The notes: generated from the letters alone by a model not told the origin. Positions 8,586 to 17,945 are shown, counted from the first letter of the stretch. The stretch is 64,000 bases of DNA from Novosphingobium mathurense (GCF_900168325.1 NZ_FVZE01000001.1:248001-312000); one strand, 5' to 3'. Numbers and translations: made by a program.

Positions 8586-9962
8586 ATGCTCCCGCAAGTC
8601 ATCATCATAGGCCGGCCCAACGTCGGCAAATCCACCCTGTTCAACCGTCTGGTCGGCAAGAAGCTCGCGCTCGTCGACGATCAGCCCGGCGTCACGCGCG
8701 ACCGGCGCTTCGGCGATGCCGAACTGCTCGGGCTGAAATTCCAGATCGTCGACACTGCCGGTTGGGAAGACGACGAAGCGGAAACCCTGCCCGGACGGAT
8801 GCGCAAGCAGACCGAAGCCTCGCTGGCGACTGCCGACGTCGCGCTGTTCGTTGTGGACGCGCGCGCCGGACTGACGCCGCTCGACGAGGAAATCGGCAAC
8901 TGGCTGCGCGCCTCGCCGGTGCCGGTCATCGTGCTCGCCAACAAGGCGGAAGGGCGCGCGGGCGAGGGCGGTCTGCTTGAAGCCTACTCGCTTGGCCTCG
9001 GCGATCCGGTGGCGATTTCGGCCGAACACGGCGAGGGCATGGGCGACCTGTTCGAAGCCCTGCTGCCACATCTGGAGCCGCTGCAGCCGGTCGAGGAAGA
9101 GGAAGCCGAATTCGACGAGGAAGCGCTGCTCAAGGCGCCGCTCAAGCTGGCCATCGTCGGTCGTCCGAACGCCGGAAAGTCGACGCTGATCAACCGCTTT
9201 CTCGGTGAAGACCGGCTCCTGACCGGCCCTCAGGCGGGTATCACCCGCGATTCGATCGCGATCGACTGGCTCTGGACCGATCCCAAGACCGGCGATGAAC
9301 GCGAGGTGCGCCTGATCGACACCGCGGGCATGCGCAAGAAAGCGCGCGTCGTCGAGAAGCTGGAGCGCATGGCGGTGGCCGATGCGCGCCACGCAATCGA
9401 CTTCGCCGAAGTCGTGGTCCTGCTGCTCGATGCGACCAAGGGGCTGGAGCACCAGGACCTCAAGATCGCCTCCAAAGTTCTGGAGGAAGGCCGCGCCCTG
9501 ATGATCGCGATCAACAAGTGGGACGTGGCGGAGGATGCCTCGAAGCTGTTCAACGGCATTCGTGCCGCGCTCGACGACGGTCTTGCGCAAGTGCGCGGCG
9601 TGCCGCTGCTCGCAGTCTCGGCACGTACCGGCAAGGGCCTCGACGACATGATTGCGGCGGCATTTTCGATCCGCGAGGCCTGGAGCCGCCGCGTGCCGAC
9701 CTCTGCGCTCAACCGCTGGTTCGACGATGCCCTTTCGGCCAATCCGCCGCCAGCGCCGGGTGGCAAGCGAATCAAGCTGCGCTACATCACCCAGGCCAAG
9801 ACGCGCCCGCCGGGCTTCGTGCTGTTCGGTACGCGTCTCGACCTGCTGCCAGAGAGCTATCGACGCTACCTGATCAATGGTCTGCGGCGTGAACTCGGCT
9901 TTGAGGCCGTGCCGATTCGCATCACGCTGCGCAGCCCGAAGAACCCGTTCAAGAAGGACTGA
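8586..9962 (+). CDS. der: Ribosome biogenesis GTPase Der (EngA)
   Basis: A 458-residue protein with two consecutive GTPase domains, unique to Der, needed for maturation of the 50S subunit. The first P-loop is GRPNVGKST (9-17), followed by DTAGW; the second is GRPNAGKST near residue 190, followed by DTAGM. Both have NKxD-type motifs (NKAE, NKWD). The C-terminal KH-like domain follows from about residue 370. The start at 8586 gives the standard N terminus just before the first beta strand; a 63-codon upstream extension is rejected. Confidence 0.96.
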   Translation: MLPQVIIIGRPNVGKSTLFNRLVGKKLALVDDQPGVTRDRRFGDAELLGLKFQIVDTAGWEDDEAETLPGRMRKQTEASLATADVALFVVDARAGLTPLDEEIGNWLRASPVPVIVLANKAEGRAGEGGLLEAYSLGLGDPVAISAEHGEGMGDLFEALLPHLEPLQPVEEEEAEFDEEALLKAPLKLAIVGRPNAGKSTLINRFLGEDRLLTGPQAGITRDSIAIDWLWTDPKTGDEREVRLIDTAGMRKKARVVEKLERMAVADARHAIDFAEVVVLLLDATKGLEHQDLKIASKVLEEGRALMIAINKWDVAEDASKLFNGIRAALDDGLAQVRGVPLLAVSARTGKGLDDMIAAAFSIREAWSRRVPTSALNRWFDDALSANPPPAPGGKRIKLRYITQAKTRPPGFVLFGTRLDLLPESYRRYLINGLRRELGFEAVPIRITLRSPKNPFKKD

Positions 9963-9997
9963 CCGCGCCTCCGTTTGGGGCGTGACCGGTTTTTGAT

Positions 9998-11173
9998 TCA
10001 GCCGGGGTGCGCCTCGGCTTCCGATTCGGCGGCGGCATCGGCCTGGTTTTCGGCTTCGGCGGCCTGCGCGCGCCTGCTTGCTTCGGTGCCCTTTATGTTT
10101 GTCAGGCTGCCGGCGCCCTTTGCCTCGGAAACCAGGTTCCATACGGCGATGAACAGCGCGGCGATGACCGGGCCGACGATAAAGCCGTTGAGACCGAACA
10201 GTTCGAGACCCGACAGCGTGGCAATCAGCACCACGAAGTCGGGCATGCGGGTGTCGCGGCCGACGAGGATCGGGCGCAGCAGGTTATCGATCATGCCGAT
10301 GATGAACACGCCGCAGAAGACCATCACCCCGCCCTGGACGTAGTCTCCGGTCGCCAGCAGGTAGCCAGCGACGGGAACCCAGATGATACCGGTGCCGACG
10401 GCCGGCAGCAGCGAGAAGAAGCCCATCAGCACGCCCCACAGGAGGGCGCCTTCGATGCCGAGAGCCGAGAAGATCAGGCCGCCGACAAGGCCCTGCATCA
10501 CTGCGACGACGACGGTGCCCTTCATAGTGGCGCGTACCACCAGCATGAAATGGTCGAGCAGCGCATCGCGCAAATGCGGCCTCAGCGGGATCGCGGTGCG
10601 CACCAGTTCACCGTAGCGCTCACCATCGCGCAGCAGGAAGAACGTGAGGTAAAGCATCACGCCCAGCGCAGCGATGAAGCTGAGGGCGCCTTGCCCGACG
10701 ATGAGCAGGCGCGAGGCGATGTCTTGCAGGCCACTGGCGATGCCGGAGCCGAATTCGCGCCGCAGCGTCTCGAAATCGGTGGATGTGTAGCGTGCGATCG
10801 TGTTGCCGATCTGGTCGGGCAGGGCGGCGCGGATGCGCTGGAGCATGGCACCCAGATCGATCTGCCCGCTGCTGATCCGATCATAAAGAGACGTCGCTTC
10901 CTGTACGAGGCTGGCTCCCAGGAACAGGGCAGGCAGGATGAAGATCGCCAGCAGGAGAAGCAGCACCAGCGCCGCGGCCGTATTGGGCCTGCCTCCAAGC
11001 TTTGCCTCCAGTTTGCGGGTCATCGGTTCGAACAGGATCGCCGCGACGATGCCCCAGAGCACCGCCCCGAAATAGGGTGCGAGAAGCCAGGCGAAGGCGA
11101 TGGTAACGAGTATGACGAGGCCGATGAATGCGTAGTCTTCAAGGCCGTATGCAGAGGGTCGCTTTGTCTCCAT
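9998..11173 (-). CDS. AI-2E family transporter (PerM/YdiK-like)
   Basis: A 391-residue polytopic inner-membrane protein of the AI-2E transporter family. Hydrophobic pairs near the N terminus, a soluble region at about 110-170 and a long C-terminal membrane block including GLVGGLIFSALGIEGALLWGV-type segments match this family. Members export small molecules or act as Na+/H+ antiporters; the name AI-2 exporter should not be taken literally. The C terminus is an Ala/Glu-rich tail. The start at 11173 gives the usual short cytosolic N terminus; the frame is open 34 codons further. It is divergent from the S9 peptidase gene and convergent with der. Confidence 0.88.
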   Translation of the reverse strand: METKRPSAYGLEDYAFIGLVILVTIAFAWLLAPYFGAVLWGIVAAILFEPMTRKLEAKLGGRPNTAAALVLLLLLAIFILPALFLGASLVQEATSLYDRISSGQIDLGAMLQRIRAALPDQIGNTIARYTSTDFETLRREFGSGIASGLQDIASRLLIVGQGALSFIAALGVMLYLTFFLLRDGERYGELVRTAIPLRPHLRDALLDHFMLVVRATMKGTVVVAVMQGLVGGLIFSALGIEGALLWGVLMGFFSLLPAVGTGIIWVPVAGYLLATGDYVQGGVMVFCGVFIIGMIDNLLRPILVGRDTRMPDFVVLIATLSGLELFGLNGFIVGPVIAALFIAVWNLVSEAKGAGSLTNIKGTEASRRAQAAEAENQADAAAESEAEAHPG

Positions 11174-11286
11174 TGGCGGAGCAATATCATGAAATTCGGC
11201 AATTCCATCCCCGATCTTCCTTCCGGCAAGACCGGGGTGGATTTTTTCGACGAAGCGCGCGAGACAACCGTTCATCCCCCCGCATC

Positions 11287-11293
11287 AGGAGGT
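11287..11293 (+). promoter_or_regulatory. Ribosome binding site that favours a TTG start
   Basis: AGGAGGT is a near-perfect Shine-Dalgarno sequence. It is seven bases before TTG at 11301 but nineteen before the ATG at 11313. This favours the TTG as the true start of the peptidase. Confidence 0.6.
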
Positions 11294-11300
11294 CACTCTC

Positions 11301-13394
11301 TTGCATTCCATCATGAAGTTCCGAATCGCCGTCAGCGTCCTGGCTATGGCGTCCGTCCCACTCGTCCCTGCCGTTGCAGCAGAGCAGCAGTCCTCCGTTT
11401 CCGGGCCGGAACGCAGCTTCAAGCCCGACGACCTGTTCAAGTTGCAGGGCGTTACCGATCCGCAGATATCGCCGGACGGATCGACGATCGTTTACGTGCG
11501 CAGCAGCGCCGACATCATGACCGACAAGGTCGAACCCTCGCTGTGGCTGGTCGATGTGTCCACGGGCGAGCAGCGTCCGCTCGTCGCCGGACCGGGCGCA
11601 CACATGGCCCCGCGCTGGTCGCCCGATGGCAAGCGCATCGCCTATGTCTCGAGCGACGGCAGTTCCTCTCCGCAGCTCTACGTACTTTGGCTGGCGAGCG
11701 GGGCGAGCGTCAACGTCACCGACCTGCCCGACAGCCCGGGCGCGCTCGCCTGGTCGCCGGACGGCAGGCAGATCGCCTATACCATGCGCGTGCCGGGTGA
11801 AGGTACGAAGCTGGGCTCGCAGCCGGAAGGCCGCCCCGAAGGTGCGCAATGGGCCGAGCCGCTGCAGGTGATCGACCGTGTGACCTACCGCTTCGACGGA
11901 GCCGGTTATTTCGAACCGGGCTTCGACCATATCTTCGTCGTGTCCGCCGATGGCGGCGCGCCGCGCCAGGTCACTTTCGACAAGTTCGACGATGGCGGCC
12001 CGCTGTCCTGGACGGCTGATGGAAAGCGCATCGTCTTCAGTGCCAACCGGCATGAAGACTGGGAGCGCGACATCAACAATTCGGAAGTCTACAGCGTCGA
12101 CGTCGCAAGCGGCGCGATCCGCGCGCTGACGACCCGGCAGGGTCCTGATGGGGGTGCTATCGTCTCGCCCGACGGAAAGCACATCGCCTATGTCGGCTAC
12201 GACGACGTCAACCGCTCCTACGAGAACTCCGATCTCTACGTCATGAACGCCGACGGCAGCGGCGTAAGGCTGTTGACCCCGAAGCTCGACCGATCGATCG
12301 ACGCGGTGGAGTGGGCGGGCAATAACGGCCTTTACGTCCAGTACGACGATGAGGCACAGACCCGGGTGGCGCGCGTCGGTCTCGACGGGTCGATCAAGCC
12401 GTTGGTTTCCGGACTGACTCCGGGCGGGCATTACGACCGGCCCTATACCGGTGGCAGCTTCAGTGTCTCGAAGGGCGGGCGCATCGCCTATACCGCCGGG
12501 ACCACGAGCCATCCGGCGGACCTGTGGGTGTCCAATGGCGGTACGGGGCGCAAGCTGACCGACCTCAACGCAACCTGGATGGCAGACAAGGCGATGGCGC
12601 CGGTGCGCAAGCTGGCGGTGACTGCGCCCGACGGCAGGCCGATCGATGCCTGGCTGGTGACGCCTCCGGGCCTGCAGCCGGGCCAGCGGGCGCCCCTGAT
12701 CCTTGAGATCCATGGCGGGCCGAACACGGCCTATGCTCCTGTCTTCGCCACCGATTACCAGCTCTATGCCGCGCATGGTTATGCCGTGCTCTACACCAAT
12801 CCGCGCGGCAGCACGTCCTATGGCGAGGAGTTCGCCAACCTCATCGACCGCGCCTATCCCGGCACCGACTACGACGACCTCATGGCCTCTGTCGATGCAG
12901 CGATTGCCGATGGTGTGGCCGACCCGAACAACCTGTTCGTCACCGGCGGTTCGGGCGGGGGCGTGTTGACGGCATGGATTGTGGGCAAGACCGACCGGTT
13001 CAAGGCTGCCGCGACGCAAAAGCCGGTGATCAACTGGATCAGCGAAGCGCTGACGATGGACTCGACGCCGTTCACCTCGCGCTACTGGTTCGACAAGAAG
13101 CCCTGGGAAGATCCCATGTCTTACTGGAACCGCTCGCCGCTCAGCCTGGTCGGCAATGTGAAGACGCCGACGCTGGTGGTCGTGGGCAGCGACGACTACC
13201 GCACGCCGGTCAGCGAATCCGAGCAGTACTACGCCGCTCTGCAGATCCGCGGCGTGCCCACTGCCATGGTGAAGGTACCCGGCGCCAGCCACGGCGGCAT
13301 TGCCGCGCGGCCATCGCAGTCGGCGGCGAAGGTTTCCGCAATCCTTGCGTGGTTCGACAAGTATCGGACTGACGGCAAGGCCGTCAGCGAGTAG
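11301..13394 (+). CDS. Secreted S9 family peptidase (prolyl oligopeptidase / acylaminoacyl-peptidase type)
   Basis: A 697-residue serine peptidase with a signal peptide (cleaved after about residue 27). A beta-propeller of WD40/PD40-like repeats (about 40-420, with repeated SPDGxxIAY motifs) is followed by an alpha/beta hydrolase domain (about 440-697). The catalytic triad is S551 in GGSGGG, D632 in the DYRTP stretch and H664 in SHGG. The Ser motif is GGSGGG; family members usually show GxSxGG. It probably degrades periplasmic oligopeptides. The 3' end overlaps the convergent nitronate monooxygenase gene by eleven bases. Confidence 0.93.
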   Translation: MHSIMKFRIAVSVLAMASVPLVPAVAAEQQSSVSGPERSFKPDDLFKLQGVTDPQISPDGSTIVYVRSSADIMTDKVEPSLWLVDVSTGEQRPLVAGPGAHMAPRWSPDGKRIAYVSSDGSSSPQLYVLWLASGASVNVTDLPDSPGALAWSPDGRQIAYTMRVPGEGTKLGSQPEGRPEGAQWAEPLQVIDRVTYRFDGAGYFEPGFDHIFVVSADGGAPRQVTFDKFDDGGPLSWTADGKRIVFSANRHEDWERDINNSEVYSVDVASGAIRALTTRQGPDGGAIVSPDGKHIAYVGYDDVNRSYENSDLYVMNADGSGVRLLTPKLDRSIDAVEWAGNNGLYVQYDDEAQTRVARVGLDGSIKPLVSGLTPGGHYDRPYTGGSFSVSKGGRIAYTAGTTSHPADLWVSNGGTGRKLTDLNATWMADKAMAPVRKLAVTAPDGRPIDAWLVTPPGLQPGQRAPLILEIHGGPNTAYAPVFATDYQLYAAHGYAVLYTNPRGSTSYGEEFANLIDRAYPGTDYDDLMASVDAAIADGVADPNNLFVTGGSGGGVLTAWIVGKTDRFKAAATQKPVINWISEALTMDSTPFTSRYWFDKKPWEDPMSYWNRSPLSLVGNVKTPTLVVVGSDDYRTPVSESEQYYAALQIRGVPTAMVKVPGASHGGIAARPSQSAAKVSAILAWFDKYRTDGKAVSE

Positions 13395-14439
13395 CAGCAA
13401 GCTCCGCGGCCAACCGGGCGACCAGTTCGGCCGCGGGCATCGGGCGGGAAAGGGGAGCGCCCTGGCCTGCCCATTGCGCTCCGAAACCGCCTTCGCCCGC
13501 AGTCTTGGCGGCGGCGTTGAGCGCCTTGCCGGCATGATAGGCGCGCGGATAGGGCGCGACCGGAGGCAGCTCCCCGGTTGCGCCCAAGGCGGTGAAGCGA
13601 TTGGCAAGGCAGCGAGCCGGACGACCGGAAATCGCGGCAGTCATCGTCGTGTGCCGTGCGCATTCACTGGCCAGTGCCATGCGATAGGCTGCGTCCGCGT
13701 TGCTTTCGGGACAGGCGACGAAGGCCGTGCCGAGCTGGGCTGCGACCGCTCCCAGATCGAGCGCGGCGCGAATGCCGTTGCCGTCCATGATCCCTCCGGC
13801 GGCGATGACCGGCAAACCGGACTGGGCGGCGAGCAGGCGGGTCAGTGCAAGGGTGCCAAGGCGGTCGTCCGGCGCGTCGGGATCGAACACGCCGCGATGG
13901 CCGCCCGCTTCCCACCCTTGTGCAACCAGGACGTCGATCCCGGCATCTTTCGCAAGCCGGGCTTCGTCGAGCGAGGTGGCGGTGGCGAACAGGAGGCATC
14001 CTGCGGCTTTCAGTGCGGCGATCGAGTCGGGATCGGGCAGGCCGAAATGAAAGCTCACCACCGGCGGCGCCAGTTCCACGAGCGTCGCCAGCATTTCGGC
14101 ATTGCCGATCAGCGTCGGGTAGATCGTCTCAAGCTGCGTGGGCGGCTCGGCGCCGAACTCGGCAAAAGCGGGTGCGAGGGCGCTCAGCCACGCTGCCTCG
14201 CGCGGCGGATCGGCCTCGCATGGCGCATGGACGAAGAGATTGACGTTGAAAGGGCGGTCGGTCGCGGCGCGGAGCTGGACGATGTCGTGCGCTGCAGCTT
14301 CGGGCGTCAGCGTACCGACCGCGATCGACCCGAGCGCCCCGGCATTGCAGACGGCAGCGGCGAGGGCGGGCGTCGAGGTGCCCGCCATCGGTGCCTGGAT
14401 CAACGGTATCGAAAGGTCGAGGCGCGAGATGAAGTCCAT
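13384..14439 (-). CDS. Nitronate monooxygenase (2-nitropropane dioxygenase family)
   Basis: A 351-residue FMN-dependent TIM-barrel enzyme of the nitronate monooxygenase family. The N terminus LIQAPMAG, the FMN phosphate segment AAGGIMDG and the WEAGGHRG motif with the family's active-site His are all present. Such enzymes detoxify propionate-3-nitronate and related alkyl nitronates. The start at 14439 places the first beta strand correctly. It follows bfr by 17 bases on the same strand, so it may be co-transcribed with the iron-storage genes; this link is probably positional only. Confidence 0.9.
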   Translation of the reverse strand: MDFISRLDLSIPLIQAPMAGTSTPALAAAVCNAGALGSIAVGTLTPEAAAHDIVQLRAATDRPFNVNLFVHAPCEADPPREAAWLSALAPAFAEFGAEPPTQLETIYPTLIGNAEMLATLVELAPPVVSFHFGLPDPDSIAALKAAGCLLFATATSLDEARLAKDAGIDVLVAQGWEAGGHRGVFDPDAPDDRLGTLALTRLLAAQSGLPVIAAGGIMDGNGIRAALDLGAVAAQLGTAFVACPESNADAAYRMALASECARHTTMTAAISGRPARCLANRFTALGATGELPPVAPYPRAYHAGKALNAAAKTAGEGGFGAQWAGQGAPLSRPMPAAELVARLAAELAATR

Positions 14440-14456
14440 GGACGCCTTGCCTGGGC

Positions 14457-14939
14457 TCAGGACTCTCCTGCGGCCTCGCTCTGCAGTTGGCAGTAGTTCT
14501 GGATGCCCATGCGCTCGATCATGTCGAACTGCTTCTCCAGCCAATCCACGTGCTCTTCCTCGCTTTCGAGGATGCGCTCGAAGACTTCGCGGCTGACATA
14601 GTCGCGCACCGCTTCACAGTGGGCGATCGCTTCCTTGAGGAGCGGAATGGCATCGTGTTCGAGAGCGAGGTCCGCCTTGAGGATTTCCTCGACGTTCTCA
14701 CCGACGCGCAGCTTGCCCAGCGCCTGGAAATTGGGAAGGCCATCGAGGAACAGGATGCGATCGGCCAGCACGTCGGCGTGCTTCATCTCGTCGATCGATT
14801 CGTGGCGCTCGTAGGCGGCAAGTTTCTTGATGCCCCAGTTGTCCAGCATCCGGTAGTGGAGCCAGTACTGGTTAATGGCGGTCAGCTCGTTGAAAAGAGC
14901 CTTGTTCAGAAAATCAATGACTTGTGGGTCGCCCTTCAT
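14457..14939 (-). CDS. bfr: Bacterioferritin
   Basis: A 160-residue subunit of the 24-mer haem-containing iron-storage cage. All ferroxidase ligands are at the positions known from E. coli Bfr: E18, E51, H54, E94, E127 and H130. The haem ligand is M52. The protein should therefore be fully active in Fe(II) oxidation and iron storage. It lies downstream of bfd on the same strand, with an 88-base gap. The start at 14939 follows AAAAGGAG. Confidence 0.97.
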   Translation of the reverse strand: MKGDPQVIDFLNKALFNELTAINQYWLHYRMLDNWGIKKLAAYERHESIDEMKHADVLADRILFLDGLPNFQALGKLRVGENVEEILKADLALEHDAIPLLKEAIAHCEAVRDYVSREVFERILESEEEHVDWLEKQFDMIERMGIQNYCQLQSEAAGES

Positions 14940-15027
14940 CGCGCGTGCTCCTTTTCAACCGAGCCGCGAATATGGGCGCAGGGCTTCGGCCTGACAAGGC
15001 CGGTGGGCGCAGAATCAATGGCCTAAT

Positions 15028-15222
15028 TCAATGGTGGACGAGAGAAACCGACAGATCGCAGCCGACTTCGTCGGCGATGATCTCTTCCGCTTCCTCAAGG
15101 CACTGGCGGCACTGCGGCGTGCGGCCCATGGCAGCGTAGAGCGTCTCGGCATTGCCCTGACAGCAGCGCGCGGCCGCCCTCAGGTCCGTTTCCTTAATCG
15201 CATTGCAGATGCAGACATACAT
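15028..15222 (-). CDS. bfd: Bacterioferritin-associated ferredoxin
   Basis: A 64-residue [2Fe-2S] protein that reduces the bacterioferritin core to release iron when iron is scarce. The cluster ligands C4, C6, C38 and C41 match the E. coli Bfd spacing exactly (CIC near the N terminus, CRQC later). It precedes bfr, the usual pairing. A Fur-like site may lie 29 bases upstream. Confidence 0.95.
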   Translation of the reverse strand: MYVCICNAIKETDLRAAARCCQGNAETLYAAMGRTPQCRQCLEEAEEIIADEVGCDLSVSLVHH

Positions 15223-15250
15223 AAGCGAATCCTCTTGTCTGCCATCATAC

Positions 15251-15271
15251 GCAAATGAGAATGGATCGCAA
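15251..15271 (-). promoter_or_regulatory. Possible Fur/iron-response site before bfd
   Basis: TGAGAAT (plus strand, 15257-15263) matches six of seven bases of the Fur half-site TGATAAT. The opposite half-site is poor. A nearby TTTAGAA (15279-15285) resembles half of an Irr iron-control box. The location before bfd makes iron control plausible, but sequence support is weak. Confidence 0.35.
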
Positions 15272-15273
15272 TA

Positions 15274-16536
15274 TCAATTTAGAATCGCGGAATTCCGACG
15301 ATTATCCAGTAGCTTGCGCATGACGAGTGAGCGCCAGAGCCATTCCAGCGGCCCCCGGCGGCAGTGGCCCAGCCACGGTTCGCTCCATGCCAGCATGAGC
15401 GTCCAGCCCAGCGCCACGAACAGCGATTGTCCGGCTGGTCCGACCCGGCCGAACAGATCGAAACCCCATCCGTAGAAGATCGCCGTCATCACCACGCTTG
15501 TGCAAATGTAATTGCTGAAGGCCATGCGACCGGCGGCGATCAGGCGCTGTCCGATTCGCGTTCGGGCAAGTGCAGGCGCGGCAAGCACGAGAATGGCGGC
15601 GTAGCCGATGGCGGTCAGAACATGCGGCACGACGAGTCCGTGGGAGATCATCATGTACATGGCGATGGGCGGGAAGTGGCGCGGCCAGGCCCAGTTCAAT
15701 GCGGCCAGGGTCAGGACCAGTCCCGCGAAGCTGCAGAAAGTGGCGACGGCTTTCATGCGCCTGGCCGGCCAGGTCCCTGCGAAGAAGCCGTGGCGGTGCA
15801 GGACCATGCCCAGCATCATCAAGGGAAGGATTTCTCCATAAGTGCTGCTGGCCATGGTGAAGAGCCAGAAGGGATCGTCGTGCAGCTTGGCGGTTACGAT
15901 GTCGAGATAGGAGGAGGTATATAAGGCCAGTTCACGCGCGCTTTCGTCCCAGTAGAGATCGAGCCGCGCGGTGACCGATTGTTGCTGCGCTAACGTGGCT
16001 GTGCCTAGACGGACCGCTTCCTCGGCATGGACGATGGGCAGTGCGGCCATGATTGCCCAGACATGCGTGCTGGCGAGAATGGCAAGCGCGAGGATCAGTG
16101 TCAGGCGCGTCGAAAGCTGGCGGGTCAGCAGCGCGACGATGCCGCAGGCGGCATAGACGAACAGGATATCGCCCCACCAGAGCAGCAGGTAATGCAGCGT
16201 TCCGAAGAGCATCAGCCATGACAGGCGGCGAACCTGCAGGAGTTCGCCGTCGCTGCCGTTATTCTCGGCCCTCTCGCAGAAGAGGGATAGGCTGGCCCCG
16301 AACAGGATCGCGAAGAGTGCACGCATCTTGCCTTCGAAGAAGACGAAACCGAAAGCCCAGGCCGCCTCGTCCGCAAGGCTGGCCTGATGCGGCAGGCTGG
16401 GGGTGATCGTATTGATGCTGGGGCCGGCGAAACCGGCGATATTGATGGCAAGGATGCCTAGAACCGCGGCGCCGCGAATGAGATCCAGCGTGACGAGACG
16501 CTCGGCGCTGCCTGCGATCGCCTTAGGCGACTGCAA
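15274..16536 (-). CDS. DUF418 family membrane protein
   Basis: A 420-residue inner-membrane protein with about ten hydrophobic helices. It has the DUF418 hallmarks: LDLIRGAAVLGIL near residue 18, FFEGKMRALFAILFGAS near 68, and the C-terminal GRMAFSNYICTSV segment. The family is widespread and uncharacterised; remote similarity to acyltransferase and HGSNAT-type membrane enzymes is known. It starts with TTG at 16536, 17 bases after the Sel1/SPOR gene on the same strand, which suggests joint transcription. Confidence 0.85.
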   Translation of the reverse strand: MQSPKAIAGSAERLVTLDLIRGAAVLGILAINIAGFAGPSINTITPSLPHQASLADEAAWAFGFVFFEGKMRALFAILFGASLSLFCERAENNGSDGELLQVRRLSWLMLFGTLHYLLLWWGDILFVYAACGIVALLTRQLSTRLTLILALAILASTHVWAIMAALPIVHAEEAVRLGTATLAQQQSVTARLDLYWDESARELALYTSSYLDIVTAKLHDDPFWLFTMASSTYGEILPLMMLGMVLHRHGFFAGTWPARRMKAVATFCSFAGLVLTLAALNWAWPRHFPPIAMYMMISHGLVVPHVLTAIGYAAILVLAAPALARTRIGQRLIAAGRMAFSNYICTSVVMTAIFYGWGFDLFGRVGPAGQSLFVALGWTLMLAWSEPWLGHCRRGPLEWLWRSLVMRKLLDNRRNSAILN

Positions 16537-16553
16537 GGCGAGTGCTGCGTCGA

Positions 16554-17666
16554 TCAGTTCCTCACGGGGAGGCAGGTGAAGCCGCCCGCCGATAGTCTCG
16601 AGCAGGCGGCATCCGCTTCGTTCTTCGAGGCAAAGCCGCCGGCCTGCAGCTTGGTCAGCCTGCCTTCGGGGGCGAGGATCTTGCCATGTCCGACAAGTTC
16701 AGGGCGCTTGCTGACCTTTGCCCAGAGCCGTTCGGCATTGCCGGCTACGCCGAACGCGCCAAGTTGGACCCGCCATGGACCGCTGGTGTTGGGCACACCT
16801 GTCGGGGTGGGCCTTGCGGCCTCGACAGGCTTCTTCGGAGCCGGGTTCGCAAGGATCTTCGCTTTCGCGGTGGCCGGGGAAGGTGTGCCGGGTGCTGGAA
16901 CGCTCTTGCGCGTGTAGTCGGCCCCGGCGGTTGCCGGGCTGGCGCTGCCGGTCGCGCGGACGGCTTCGGCTACGGCGTTTTCGGCAGTGACGATCTGCGG
17001 CGTGCGCACGCTGTCGGTTCGGGTGGCGGAGGGCAGGGTGCCATTGCCCAGTTCGGCAGTCGCGGTTTCCCGCTCCCGCGTGGCCTGAGCGTCGGCGGCG
17101 ATGCGAGAAGCAAGCGCAACGCTCTTCTGCCGGTCCGCCAGCGGGATGTGCTCGTCCATCTGCTTCAGCGCATTGGTCGCCTGTTGCAGGCCGGCCTGCT
17201 GTGCAAGGCTGACGAGGGCATAGGCGCGCACCCAGTCCTTGGCGACGTGGTCTCCGTTGAAGTGTGCCACGCCGATGATGTACTGCGCCCGCGGATCGCC
17301 GCGCGCGGCAGAGGCTTCGAGATAGGGCATGGCCATGGCCCGTTCGCCATCCTGGAACAGCAGCAATCCGTAGATGTCCGCGGCCTGCACATGGCCTTGG
17401 GCAGCGGCCTTGCCGTATAGATCCTTGGCCTTGGCAATGTCTTCCGGCACGCCCCGGCCCATCTTGTAAGCCTGGGCGAGGTTGAACTGCGCATCCGGAT
17501 CACCGGTGGCCGCCAACGGTTTCCACTCCCTCACGGCAGCAGCGTAGTCGCCCGCGGTCCACGCGTCGACTCCTGCTTTCACGTCAGCGAAGGCCGGCGT
17601 GGGCACGAGCGGGAGCAGAGTCGCGCAAAGGCCCAGATTGCGGAAAAATCGGAGAAATTTCTTCAC
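16554..17666 (-). CDS. Exported Sel1-repeat and SPOR-domain protein
   Basis: A 370-residue protein with a signal peptide (about 1-27), Sel1-like TPR repeats (about 29-170, including DAQFNLAQAYKMGRGV and ARGDPRAQYIIGVAHFNGD), a low-complexity Thr/Ala/Pro linker and a C-terminal SPOR domain (about 293-370). SPOR domains bind glycan strands stripped of stem peptides, which mark the division site. The protein is therefore likely to sit at the septum in the periplasm. It is divergent from parA across 279 bases that contain a CtrA-like box. A second SPOR protein lies downstream of parA. Confidence 0.88.
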   Translation of the reverse strand: MKKFLRFFRNLGLCATLLPLVPTPAFADVKAGVDAWTAGDYAAAVREWKPLAATGDPDAQFNLAQAYKMGRGVPEDIAKAKDLYGKAAAQGHVQAADIYGLLLFQDGERAMAMPYLEASAARGDPRAQYIIGVAHFNGDHVAKDWVRAYALVSLAQQAGLQQATNALKQMDEHIPLADRQKSVALASRIAADAQATRERETATAELGNGTLPSATRTDSVRTPQIVTAENAVAEAVRATGSASPATAGADYTRKSVPAPGTPSPATAKAKILANPAPKKPVEAARPTPTGVPNTSGPWRVQLGAFGVAGNAERLWAKVSKRPELVGHGKILAPEGRLTKLQAGGFASKNEADAACSRLSAGGFTCLPVRN

Positions 17667-17864
17667 AGCGAAAATTACTCGTTGATTGCCGCCAGGTTCC
17701 GCAATGGTAAGCGAAACTACGGTGCAGGTACCAGTCTTCAGATCGAGGCAGTGCCGATTTGCACTGTCCGGTTTCCTAAACGGGAATGGTGAAGGGTATC
17801 TTTCCGAAGCCCGAAAAACCGCATGACTGGGCGAAATCGGGCCCCGAGGCCGGTACGGCGTTGA

Positions 17865-17879
17865 TTAACCGGAAATTAG
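17865..17879 (+). promoter_or_regulatory. CtrA-like box upstream of parA
   Basis: TTAA-CCGGAAA-TTAG matches the CtrA consensus TTAA-N7-TTAA at seven of eight defined positions. It lies 67 bases before the parA start, in the divergent region shared with the Sel1/SPOR gene. The same core, TTA(A/G)CCGGAAATTA, recurs upstream of the HerA-like gene at 48459. Confidence 0.5.
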
Positions 17880-17945
17880 GACCGATCTGCGATCCCACCT
17901 CTCGAGACTTTTACTGCGTATCGCAACTTCTCGGGGGACTTTGAT

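Noticed and set aside
11187..13607. Very long minus-strand open frame opposite the S9 peptidase
   Set aside because: It is a mirror of a GC-rich gene with strong codon bias. The plus-strand product has a signal peptide and a full catalytic triad; the minus-strand product has no recognisable domain.
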